DNA of 64,000 bases from Gemmatimonas sp. (GTDB lineage: Bacteria > Gemmatimonadota > Gemmatimonadetes > Gemmatimonadales > Gemmatimonadaceae), in assembly GCF_027531815.1 (NCBI RefSeq), contig NZ_JAPZSK010000017.1, positions 62,001 through 126,000 of the forward strand, in the 5' to 3' direction. Position 1 is the stretch's first letter. Every line of letters starts with the position of its first letter. A model generated the notes under the pieces. That model made no database searches, had not been told where the DNA came from, and saw only the letters and a list, made by a program, of their open reading frames with translations. The position numbers were made by a program, and so were the translations under genes. Of the stretch, positions 25,496 through 33,270 are shown piece by piece.

Positions 25496-26731
25496 ATGCG
25501 CATGGTGGGCTCGGCCGAGCAGCTGCTGCACCTGTGGCAGGCCACCGATCTCGTACGCGCCACCCGTCGGCAACCATGGCTCGTGGCCGTGGCACTGCTC
25601 TCACTGGCGGCCACCACGGCGATCACCGCCCTGGTGCATGCGGGCGTAACGGGGGTGTCGGCTGCCTTGCGGCGCGACTTGGCGCAGGACGTTGGCGATG
25701 TCCTGCAACTGCAGCCCGCAACCGCCGCCGCCCCCTGCCCGCTCTCCGTGCGCCGCTGTACCGAGCGCGGCGCCGCACCGGTGCTGCGCGGCGTACGGAC
25801 ACTGCGCACGCTGGCCGCCACGCTTCCGGTGTCGTCGCACGCGTTGGTCCGTGAGGGGTCGGCGCTGCTGCACCGCCCGACCAGCCGCCAACGTGTCGGT
25901 CTGGTGGGCACCGGCAGGGCGCTCTTCGGGCTGCAATCCAGCCGCGCGGTGAGCGGCCGCGTGTGGTCGGCCCACGAGGAACGCAGCGCCCGTCGCGTCG
26001 GTGTCATCGGGCGCACACTGGTCGACTCACTCTTCGGCGGCCGTCCCCCCGCTCGCGTGCGCCTGGGCTCGGTCACCATCGGCATCATCGGTGTCGTGCG
26101 GTCGGGACCCGTGGCACCCATCGATCTCGATCACGTCTTCGTTGTGCCACCGTCGGTGTTCCGCGATCTGACGGGCCCGGCGGCAGGCGCATACAGTTTG
26201 CTTGCACGGGGGAGCGACCACGGCGAGGCGGTGACGGCACGCGCCGGGTTGCTGCGCCTCCGCCACCAGTCGCCTCGCCGCTTCGCCAGCGTCACGGCGT
26301 CCACGGCACAGGAGCGGCTGGGTGATGTCGCGAAGCTCGAGGACGCACTGCGCTATGGCGCGCGCGCACTGTCGTTCGTGTTGGCGCTGGCGTCGGTGGT
26401 GGCGGTGGCAGCGCTGAGTGCCTCCATTGCGCGCGCGCATCGCCGCGATGTGGGCATTCTGCGCGCGTTGGGGGCGACGCGCCTGCTCGTGGTGACCCAG
26501 GGCGCGCTCATCGGTGGGGTGCTCGGGAGCGTCGGCGCCGGAGCGGGCTGGCTTCTGGCCGCGCCGGCCATGCAGCTGCTCCCCTGGTGGTTCGACTTCG
26601 CGGTACTCTCGCCGGCTACCGTCGTGACCTCACTGCTCCGGGGAGCGGCCCCGGCACTCTCGGTGGCAGTGATCGTCAGCACCCTGCTCTTCGCACGGCT
26701 TGCCCGTCAGCCCCCGGCCGCCTTGCTGTAG
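25496..26731 (+). CDS. FtsX/MacB-like permease B
   Basis: A 411-residue protein with the same layout as permease A: an N-terminal helix (PWLVAVALLSLAATTAITAL), a periplasmic MacB-like domain with cysteines C81 and C88, and a C-terminal FtsX unit (DVGILRALGATRLLVVTQGALIG). The ATG directly follows the stop of permease A. The two probably form a heterodimer, as in LolC/LolE. It is the last gene of the operon, and beyond it lies a stretch with insertion-sequence remnants. Confidence 0.72.
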   Translation: MRMVGSAEQLLHLWQATDLVRATRRQPWLVAVALLSLAATTAITALVHAGVTGVSAALRRDLAQDVGDVLQLQPATAAAPCPLSVRRCTERGAAPVLRGVRTLRTLAATLPVSSHALVREGSALLHRPTSRQRVGLVGTGRALFGLQSSRAVSGRVWSAHEERSARRVGVIGRTLVDSLFGGRPPARVRLGSVTIGIIGVVRSGPVAPIDLDHVFVVPPSVFRDLTGPAAGAYSLLARGSDHGEAVTARAGLLRLRHQSPRRFASVTASTAQERLGDVAKLEDALRYGARALSFVLALASVVAVAALSASIARAHRRDVGILRALGATRLLVVTQGALIGGVLGSVGAGAGWLLAAPAMQLLPWWFDFAVLSPATVVTSLLRGAAPALSVAVIVSTLLFARLARQPPAALL

Positions 26732-27013
26732 ACAACTCTGGCTGGGACGACATGCGACGTGACGCATCAGGTTGCTATTGCGCCGGCATACGGCGGCGAT
26801 AGTGACGGGTGTGCGTCGGAAGCGCACATTGCTGGAGTCCCCAACCAGGTCATGACCATGCACATCGCATGCTCCGACTTTCGAGAAACGTCTGGTCACT
26901 CCAGCATATCCCTGAATCAATCCATCGCTCTCGCTGAGCTGGCGATGTCCTTACCTTTCCTTGCGCAGGGAAGGACAGGACTGCGGCTTTCAACCAGGTC
27001 GTGAACTTCGGAG
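26732..27013. other. Intergenic region with a short duplicate of the beta-CASP gene start
   Basis: No complete gene is visible. TGACCATGCACATCG at 26853-26867 is identical to 27802-27816, where it is the start of the MBL/beta-CASP gene. The codons after it (MHIACSDFRETSG) loosely echo that protein's start (MHIEFSGAAREVTG). CAACCAGGTC also occurs twice (26842, 26991). The base composition is lower in G+C than in flanking genes. Confidence 0.4.
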
Positions 27014-27301
27014 GTGGTTGTGGGGGTTGGCTGGCCGAGGACACCGGAAGAGCTGTATGGCGGAAGTGCGTTCATCTTCCTGGTCGCAGCTATCTGGTTG
27101 GCGTATCGAGGACTCGAAGGGATACTCTACCGGAGAATGGGGCCGTGGCCCCTGCTTGGACTGTTTATCCCCATTCTGGGAAGGCGCGCGATCCTTACGG
27201 GGATCATCGCGCTCGCGTTCAGCGGAGCGTGCGCGTGGTTCTCCTATCTTTCCGCGTCTGGTTGCGCATTTCGGCTGATGTCGATCACCTGTTCCGGTTG
27301 A
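27014..27301 (+). CDS. Small membrane protein, tail read into repeats
   Basis: A 95-residue reading with two membrane helices (SAFIFLVAAIWLAYRGLEGI and the segment GRRAILTGIIALAFSGACAWFSYLS) separated by YRRMGPWPLLGLFIP. GGAG precedes the GTG start at 27014. The last 13 or so codons run into tandem repeats that look like an IS end, so the natural C-terminus may have been replaced. No family recognised. Confidence 0.45.
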   Translation: MVVGVGWPRTPEELYGGSAFIFLVAAIWLAYRGLEGILYRRMGPWPLLGLFIPILGRRAILTGIIALAFSGACAWFSYLSASGCAFRLMSITCSG

Positions 27302-27314
27302 TGTCGATCACCCG
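27269..27314. repeat. Tandem 23-bp repeats resembling an IS21-type terminus
   Basis: Two direct 23-base units (27269-27291 and 27292-27314), each with the core TGATGTCGATCACC, are identical at 20 of 23 positions. Such tandem units with a GATCA core are typical of IS21-family ends, where they bind the transposase. No istA or istB is nearby, so this would be a solo remnant. The family assignment is from memory of the pattern. Confidence 0.45.
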
Positions 27315-27403
27315 GGAGGCCGCGGCTGGGGACCACCGCGGTGTTCCCCCCGTCCTGAGGTCCGGATGTTCTGTGAGTCCGACCCCGGGAAGCGGGAGGA
27401 CAC

Positions 27404-27607
27404 ATGCGGAGATCGCGGTTCACGGACGAGCAGATCATTGACGTGCTGCGCTTGGTTGATCGCTTAGCAAAGCGGACGACGGTGTGTCCTCGGCTCAAGC
27501 GGCTCGTCGCTGACCTGTGCCTCGACACGACGAACCTGCGGGACTCGCTGCGAAGAAATGGTGAGCCAACCTCAGCGGCGGGGATGAGAATCGGTGGCTG
27601 GTCATGA
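27404..27607 (+). pseudogene. Remnant of an IS3-family transposase orfA
   Basis: A 67-codon reading. The start MRRSRFTDEQIIDVLR is the standard beginning of IS3/IS407-group OrfA, with its ribosome site GGGAGGA. The later part (RLKRLVADLCLDTTNLRDSLRR) matches the leucine-zipper end of the same protein. The middle (the HTH) is missing, and orfB is absent. It is a decayed insertion sequence. The following 200 bases up to the beta-CASP gene contain no convincing gene. Confidence 0.75.
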
Positions 27608-27806
27608 CCAGCTGGTCGACCAATCCGGAGGTCGTGATGCACTTTCTGGATCACATTGAGTTCCGAGAACGCACCGAACAGACCGGCGTACCACCCAATC
27701 GCGCCCCATTGCTTGCCAAGTCGATCACACGAATGCAGTTCAGAGTAGCCCCATCTGACGCCCTCGTGATGATCTCGGCTTTGCTGTCCCCGATCCGACT
27801 CTGACC

Positions 27807-29222
27807 ATGCACATCGAATTCTCCGGTGCGGCCCGCGAAGTCACCGGCTCCTGCCACATCCTGCGGGTGGGCAGCGGCCGCACACAGCGCACGGTGCTGC
27901 TCGACTGCGGCCTCTTCCAGGGCAGGCGCAGCGAGTCACGCGCCAAGAACACGAAGCTGCCGGTACCGGTCGACGAGATCGACGCCATCGTGCTGAGCCA
28001 CGCGCACATCGACCACGCCGGCCGTCTGCCGTACCTGGTCGCACAGGGCTACAAGGGCACCATCTGGGCCACCGCCGCCACGCGCGACCTGTGCGCGATC
28101 ATGCTCGCCGACTCGGCGCATATCCAGGAGAAGGACGCCGAGTATCTGGCGAAGCACCGCGACGAGTTCATCGAACCGCTCTACCGGGTGGAGGATGCGA
28201 CCCGGACCGTCGAGAGCATGATCGGCATGCCGTACAAGAAGTGGTTCGAGGTCACCGACGGCGTGCGGGCCATGTTCACCGAAGCGGGGCACATTCTGGG
28301 GAGCGCGTCGGTCGTGGTGGAACTGCGTGAGGGCGACGCGTTGCGGCGGGTCGTGTTCTCCGGCGACATCGGGCGCAATGGGCTGGCCATCATTCGTGAT
28401 CCTGAGCCCCCGCAAGTGGGCGCCGACGTTATCATCTGCGAAAGTACCTACGGCAATCGCGATCACGAGTCGGTCGACGGCGCGCGGGCGCAGCTGGCGC
28501 GGGTGGTGCGGGACACCGCCGCCCGTGGCGGGCGGGTGCTTATCCCCGCCTTCGCCGTGGGACGCACGCAGGAGCTGGTCTACGACCTCCACGCGCTGCG
28601 TCGCGGCGGGCAGATTCCGGATATTCCCATCTTCATCGACTCACCGCTGGCCACGGATGCCACCGCGGTGTTCGCCATGCACCCGGAAGCGTACGATCAC
28701 AACGAGGAGCTGGTACGCCGTGCGCCCAACCTCTTCGACTTCCCCATGGTGAAGTTCACGCGCGACGTGAGTGAGTCGAAGAAACTGAACAGCATGCATG
28801 GTCCCATGATCGTCATCGCCGCCTCGGGGATGGCCGAGTCGGGGCGCATCCTGCACCACCTGCGCTACGGGGCCAGCGATCCGCGCAACACCATTCTCGT
28901 GGTGGGGTTCATGGCGGAGCATACGTTGGGGCGTCGCATCGTGGAGCGGCGGCCGGTGCTGCGCATCTTCGGTGAGGAGGTCCCGCTGGCGGCAACGGTG
29001 GAGGTGCTGCTGGGCTACAGCGCGCACGGAGACCGTGGGGAGCTGCACCACTGGTTGCAGAGTGTGCGGGAACACGGACGAAAGGAGGGGCGGGCGCGTC
29101 CAGTCGTGTATCTGGTCCATGGCGAAGCGGAGGCACAGGACGCATTCGCCGAGCGACTGCGTGCCGACGACTTCCACGTGGAGGTTCCCTCTGCCGGCAC
29201 CACGGTCGCGATCGCGCCGTGA
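27807..29222 (+). CDS. MBL-fold/beta-CASP RNA-processing hydrolase
   Basis: A 471-residue protein. The metallo-beta-lactamase core has SHAHIDHAG as metal-binding motif and AGHILGSA. A beta-CASP domain has ICESTYGNRDH and GRTQELVYDL, and the C-terminal specificity motifs are YSAHGD and VYLVHGE. This is the layout of bacterial relatives of CPSF-73, which act as ribonucleases. An exact role in this organism cannot be read from context. Confidence 0.9.
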   Translation: MHIEFSGAAREVTGSCHILRVGSGRTQRTVLLDCGLFQGRRSESRAKNTKLPVPVDEIDAIVLSHAHIDHAGRLPYLVAQGYKGTIWATAATRDLCAIMLADSAHIQEKDAEYLAKHRDEFIEPLYRVEDATRTVESMIGMPYKKWFEVTDGVRAMFTEAGHILGSASVVVELREGDALRRVVFSGDIGRNGLAIIRDPEPPQVGADVIICESTYGNRDHESVDGARAQLARVVRDTAARGGRVLIPAFAVGRTQELVYDLHALRRGGQIPDIPIFIDSPLATDATAVFAMHPEAYDHNEELVRRAPNLFDFPMVKFTRDVSESKKLNSMHGPMIVIAASGMAESGRILHHLRYGASDPRNTILVVGFMAEHTLGRRIVERRPVLRIFGEEVPLAATVEVLLGYSAHGDRGELHHWLQSVREHGRKEGRARPVVYLVHGEAEAQDAFAERLRADDFHVEVPSAGTTVAIAP

Positions 29223-29292
29223 TCGCGTGACCAAAATGTCGTGGCGGTGAAGGTGCCGCCCGACAGCGTCATGGCGTAGTTTGGCGGAGTCT

Positions 29293-29991
29293 ATGGTCCG
29301 TCAGGCTCCGAAGATCCCTCGCCCGCGCTTCGTGCGCTTCGCCACCCGCGCGCTCATCGTGCTGGGAGCTGGGTGGTTCGTGGCGTTGCTGTGCATTGCC
29401 GGATGGTCGCGTCGCTCCTCGGCAGGCACCGCCGATGCGATCGTGGTGCTGGGGGCCGCGCAGTACGGGGGGCGTCCGTCACCGGTGCTCAAGTCGCGGC
29501 TGGATCACGCCTTCAGTCTCTACAGCACGAAGCGGGCGCCGCAGGTGGTGCTGACCGGCGGCCGCCGGCCAGGTGATCTGATCAGTGAGGCAGCCGCCGG
29601 GCGTCGCTATCTCGTGCGTCGCGGTATCCCCAATGAAGCGATGCTGCTGGAGTCTGCTGGCCGTACGTCGCTGGCTTCCATCCAGGGTGCCGCGCAGCTG
29701 CTGGTGCACCGGCGCGATTCCCTGGCCGGCCCCTCGCCGGTCGCGACAGCGGCGCCTCCGCCGCGCGTGATCCTGGTGAGCGATCCATTTCACATGCTGC
29801 GGTTGGAAATCCTGGCCCGGCTGCACGGGCTCACCCCGCTTCCGTCGCCCACCCGCACCAGCCCCATTTCCGCCAACCGCGCCGTGCTCGAGTACATGCT
29901 GCGCGAGTCGGTGGCATTGCCCACGGACTTGGTGCTCATGCTCTGGCTCAAGCTGAGCGGGCGCACCATCGACCCGTCGGCGTCGCGCTGA
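29293..29991 (+). CDS. YdcF-like DUF218 membrane protein
   Basis: A 232-residue protein. An N-terminal membrane helix (ALIVLGAGWFVALLCIAGW) is followed by a periplasmic DUF218 domain with AIVVLGAAQYGGRPSPVLKSRLDHA, VLTGGR, SEAAAGRRYLVRRGIP and VSDPFHMLR. Relatives (YdcF, SanA, ElyC) affect envelope synthesis. ATG 29293 is chosen over TTG 29281 because GGCGGAG lies at the proper distance. It is convergent with the next gene, with stops adjacent. Confidence 0.85.
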   Translation: MVRQAPKIPRPRFVRFATRALIVLGAGWFVALLCIAGWSRRSSAGTADAIVVLGAAQYGGRPSPVLKSRLDHAFSLYSTKRAPQVVLTGGRRPGDLISEAAAGRRYLVRRGIPNEAMLLESAGRTSLASIQGAAQLLVHRRDSLAGPSPVATAAPPPRVILVSDPFHMLRLEILARLHGLTPLPSPTRTSPISANRAVLEYMLRESVALPTDLVLMLWLKLSGRTIDPSASR

Positions 29992-31833
29992 TCACTGCCG
30001 CAGTCGGGTGACGCGCCCCCGTTCGTCGAAGCCCTTGAGCGGGAGCCGCTTCACGTCGTTGTGCAACCGGCGGCTGGTCTGCTCCACCGGGAAGCGGTAG
30101 AGGGCCGCCGCGAACGAGAAGCCTTCGGCGGCCGTGAGGTTGACGGTGTAGCCGAGATCCTGCAGCGAGCCCACGGAGAGCGCACTCAGCGGATTGCTGC
30201 TGCGATTGAGAAACCCGGTCATGAGTTCGTTGCGCAGAATGCTCTCGCGCCAATGCGAATCACGGGTGCCGATACCGCCGCTGTTCTCGACAGGGACCGG
30301 CGTGCCCGAGTATACAGCCCGGTTGAGCCGCGTGAACTGCGTACGGGCACCCGCCCCCTGGAAGTACGGGTCGTTACCGCCCTCTCCCACCAGCAGCGCG
30401 CGCTGCACATCCCAGAGGGTACCGATCCCCAGCACATGCCCCATCTCGTGCACGATCACATCGGTGAGCAGCCCCTCGGCCACGAGCGCATTGAGGTCGA
30501 ACTCGTCGAACTCCATGAGCCCGTACGTGGTGAGCCACGTGCGCGTGTTCACGGCGCAGGGCCCTGCTTGACCGAGAATGTTTCCGGTGGAGTCTCCCGC
30601 GCCGTCGATGGGGGCGACACGGGCGTAGATCACCACATCGTTGATGACTTCGTTGACGGCGGGGATCCAGGAGGCGCACTCCCCCGCCCCCTCGACGACG
30701 CGAGTGTCGTGCAGGTTGCCCACGATGATGGTGCGCCACTTGGCCGCGGCGGTGAGAAACGCCTGGCGGACAACGGGATTGTTCACAGTGCCGATGAAGC
30801 GCACGTCGATGTCGAACTGTGACGTGCTCACGGTGGCGGTGAAGCTCACCGCGCGTCCCGGGAGCGCGGGGCTGCTGGCCACGAGCGTCTGCCGCGGTTC
30901 GGTGGGGCCGAGAATCCACGCGCCCACGAAGGCGGTGCCGTTGGCGGGGTCGGAGGTCTGTTGTGCCGAGGCCACGGTGCCGGAGGCCGGCCCGGGAGTG
31001 AAGGTGACCGGGACGTTGCCCACGCCGTTGCCGAAGATGTCAACGACTCGCACCCCCGGCGGTACCGGCACGGCATTGCCGAAGGAGCCGACCTGATTGT
31101 CGCCGGCGATCCGGATGAGGTCGGCCGCGGCGCCGGCCTGTGCCAGGGCGTTGACCACGGCGGTGGCGGCGCGTCCCTGCTGCTGGTCAGTCACGGTCGC
31201 CTGGACACGCTGCACCCCGGCAAGTGTCCCCAGCCGCCACGCCGTGGCGGCGGCGATGCCCTGTGCATTGGTGGTCTGCGACGGGCCGACCACGGTGCCA
31301 TTGCCTTCGATGACGGCAAAGGTGACGGGCAGTCCGGCAATCACGTTGCCGAACTGATCTTCGGCGCGCACCGCCGGCGCGGCAGGGACGTCGGTATTCA
31401 CGGTCGCCACCTGATTGTCCACGGTGGCGAGGGCCACGGTGGCCAACGGGCCCGGCAGCGCCGTCGCGGTGAACACCGTGGGGGGAAGCCCTTCTACGGT
31501 CGCGGTGAGCGTCTGCGTTCCGGCGACGGTGCCCAGCAGCCAGCCACCGGATACCGCCACACCCGCCGCGTCGGTACGGGAGGAATCGTTCGTGACCCGA
31601 CCACCGCCGCTGGAGACGCGCCAGCGCACGAGAAGCCCGCGAATGTGCTTCCCTTGCTGATCGGTCACTCTCACTGACGGCGCGGTGGGCACGGCCGTAC
31701 TCACCCGTGCCGTGAACGCCGGGGTTTCCACCGGGACGGCCGCGGTGGGAACCTGCGGGTCGTCACCGCACGCCACGAGGAAGAGCGCACCGACAGCGAG
31801 GACCGCGCGAACGCAATAGGACTGAGTGGACAT
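29992..31833 (-). CDS. Lipoprotein metalloprotease with bacterial Ig-like repeats
   Basis: A 613-residue protein. The lipobox is LVAC (Cys22). Three Ig-like (Big_1-type) repeats span about 40-335, each with a V..DQ.G..I.GL.V.F pattern. The C-terminal domain has HEMGHVLGIGTLW (HEMGH 462-466, with Gly469), the extended zinc motif of leishmanolysin-like (M8) or related metzincin peptidases. It is probably an outer-membrane surface protease. The start ATG 31833 gives the signal. The reading continues upstream to 32466 without conserved sequence. A second Ig-type protease lipoprotein occurs at 44.4 kb. Confidence 0.85.
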   Translation of the reverse strand: MSTQSYCVRAVLAVGALFLVACGDDPQVPTAAVPVETPAFTARVSTAVPTAPSVRVTDQQGKHIRGLLVRWRVSSGGGRVTNDSSRTDAAGVAVSGGWLLGTVAGTQTLTATVEGLPPTVFTATALPGPLATVALATVDNQVATVNTDVPAAPAVRAEDQFGNVIAGLPVTFAVIEGNGTVVGPSQTTNAQGIAAATAWRLGTLAGVQRVQATVTDQQQGRAATAVVNALAQAGAAADLIRIAGDNQVGSFGNAVPVPPGVRVVDIFGNGVGNVPVTFTPGPASGTVASAQQTSDPANGTAFVGAWILGPTEPRQTLVASSPALPGRAVSFTATVSTSQFDIDVRFIGTVNNPVVRQAFLTAAAKWRTIIVGNLHDTRVVEGAGECASWIPAVNEVINDVVIYARVAPIDGAGDSTGNILGQAGPCAVNTRTWLTTYGLMEFDEFDLNALVAEGLLTDVIVHEMGHVLGIGTLWDVQRALLVGEGGNDPYFQGAGARTQFTRLNRAVYSGTPVPVENSGGIGTRDSHWRESILRNELMTGFLNRSSNPLSALSVGSLQDLGYTVNLTAAEGFSFAAALYRFPVEQTSRRLHNDVKRLPLKGFDERGRVTRLRQ

Positions 31834-31959
31834 AAACGAAGCGCCGCGGGAAGATCCGGGGAATGGCTCAGTGCGTGACCGTGTCATGAATACCGACAGT
31901 GAACGCGAAAGCATGATCGCGGGGTTTCGAGTTGCTGGTACACGCCCGAATATTGACCC

Positions 31960-33270
31960 ATGCACATCCCCGTCGAGAGCTACCACCTCCCGAATGGCCT
32001 GCACGTGGTGCTCTCCGAGGACCATACGGCCCCCATCGTGGCGGTGAATCTGTGGTACCATGTCGGCTCCGCGAACGAACGACTCGATCGCACCGGCTTC
32101 GCGCACCTGTTCGAGCACATGCTCTTTCAGGGGTCGGCGAACGTCGAGGCCAATGAACACTTCGAGTTGGTGCAGCGTGCCGGCGGGACCCTGAACGGTT
32201 CCACGTGGCTCGACCGCACCAACTATTACGAAACGTTGCCGTCGCACCAGCTGGCGCTGGCGCTGTGGCTGGAAGCCGATCGCATGGGGCGCATGCTCCC
32301 CGCGATGACGCAGCACAAGCTGGACACGCAACGGGACGTGGTGAAGAACGAACGGCGCTGGTCGGTGGACAACCAGCCGTACGGAACCTGGTGGGAGCGG
32401 CTGCCGGCGTTGGCGTTCCCGGAGGAGCATCCGTTCAACCACTCCCTGATCGGCTCGATGGAACATCTCAGCGACGCCTCACTCGACGACGTCGCCGATT
32501 TCTTCCGCACGTATTACACCCCCGACAACGCGGTTCTCACCGTGGCCGGCGACTTCGACCGCACTGAAACGGTGCGTCTGATCACGTCGTACTTCGGGGA
32601 AATCCCGCGCGGGGCCCCACGGCCGCCGTTGCGGGACATGACCGTGCCACCCACCATGGGGAACACGCGGCGGGAGGTGATACCCGACGCCGTGGCGTTG
32701 CCGCGCCTCTTTGTGGCGTGCCGCACACCGGTGTTCGGTACCGATGGCTACTATGCGGCCAGTCTGGCCAGCGCCGTGCTGGGGATGCGCACCGGCTGCC
32801 GCCTCGAGCAGTCCCTCGTACGGCGCCAGCGCATCGCCTCCCAGGCAAGTGCCTTCACCTACGATCTGGCCAAGGGCAGTGACCTGCTGGTGATCGACGC
32901 CACCGCGCACGCCGGTGTGAGCGCGGAGCAGCTGGAGGTGGCCGTGCTGGCGGAACTCGATGCCATGGTCGCGCAGGGGGTCACGGAGGATGAGGTGACG
33001 CGGGCGCGGGCGCTCATCGAGACGAGTTTTGTCATGAGCATGCAGTCGGCGGCCGAGCGCGCAGACCAGCTGTCACGCTTCACGACGTACTTCGGTGATC
33101 CCACGCTGATCAACACGCAGGTGGCTCGGTACGCGGCCACGACGGCGGCCGATGTGTCACGTCTGGCCCGCGAGCGACTGGGCGCCGACAACCGGGTGCT
33201 CCTGGTGTACGTGCCCGCCGAGGAGCCGCCGGCCGAAGCGGCGGCGGTATTGGCCGAGGCGATGGCATGA
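31960..33270 (+). CDS. M16 peptidase, catalytic subunit
   Basis: A 436-residue protein. The inverted zinc motif HLFEH (H49, E52, H53) and the downstream acidic segment VVKNERRWSVDNQPYG identify an active M16B peptidase of the processing-peptidase type. It lacks a signal sequence, so a cytoplasmic location is likely. It overlaps the next gene, an M16 protein without the zinc site, by 4 bases (ATGA), so the pair is almost certainly an obligate heterodimer. Confidence 0.92.
   Translation: MHIPVESYHLPNGLHVVLSEDHTAPIVAVNLWYHVGSANERLDRTGFAHLFEHMLFQGSANVEANEHFELVQRAGGTLNGSTWLDRTNYYETLPSHQLALALWLEADRMGRMLPAMTQHKLDTQRDVVKNERRWSVDNQPYGTWWERLPALAFPEEHPFNHSLIGSMEHLSDASLDDVADFFRTYYTPDNAVLTVAGDFDRTETVRLITSYFGEIPRGAPRPPLRDMTVPPTMGNTRREVIPDAVALPRLFVACRTPVFGTDGYYAASLASAVLGMRTGCRLEQSLVRRQRIASQASAFTYDLAKGSDLLVIDATAHAGVSAEQLEVAVLAELDAMVAQGVTEDEVTRARALIETSFVMSMQSAAERADQLSRFTTYFGDPTLINTQVARYAATTAADVSRLARERLGADNRVLLVYVPAEEPPAEAAAVLAEAMA

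Noticed and set aside
27604..27804. Small plus-strand open frame before the beta-CASP gene
   Set aside because: No ribosome site of quality, no similarity pattern, and it lies within the IS scar region.
29171..29186. CTTCCACGTGGAGG at the end of the beta-CASP gene as parS
   Set aside because: The outer bases do not match the consensus and the site is in coding sequence.
32198..32210. TTCCACGTGG inside the M16 gene as another parS
   Set aside because: Only the centre matches, and it lies within conserved coding sequence.
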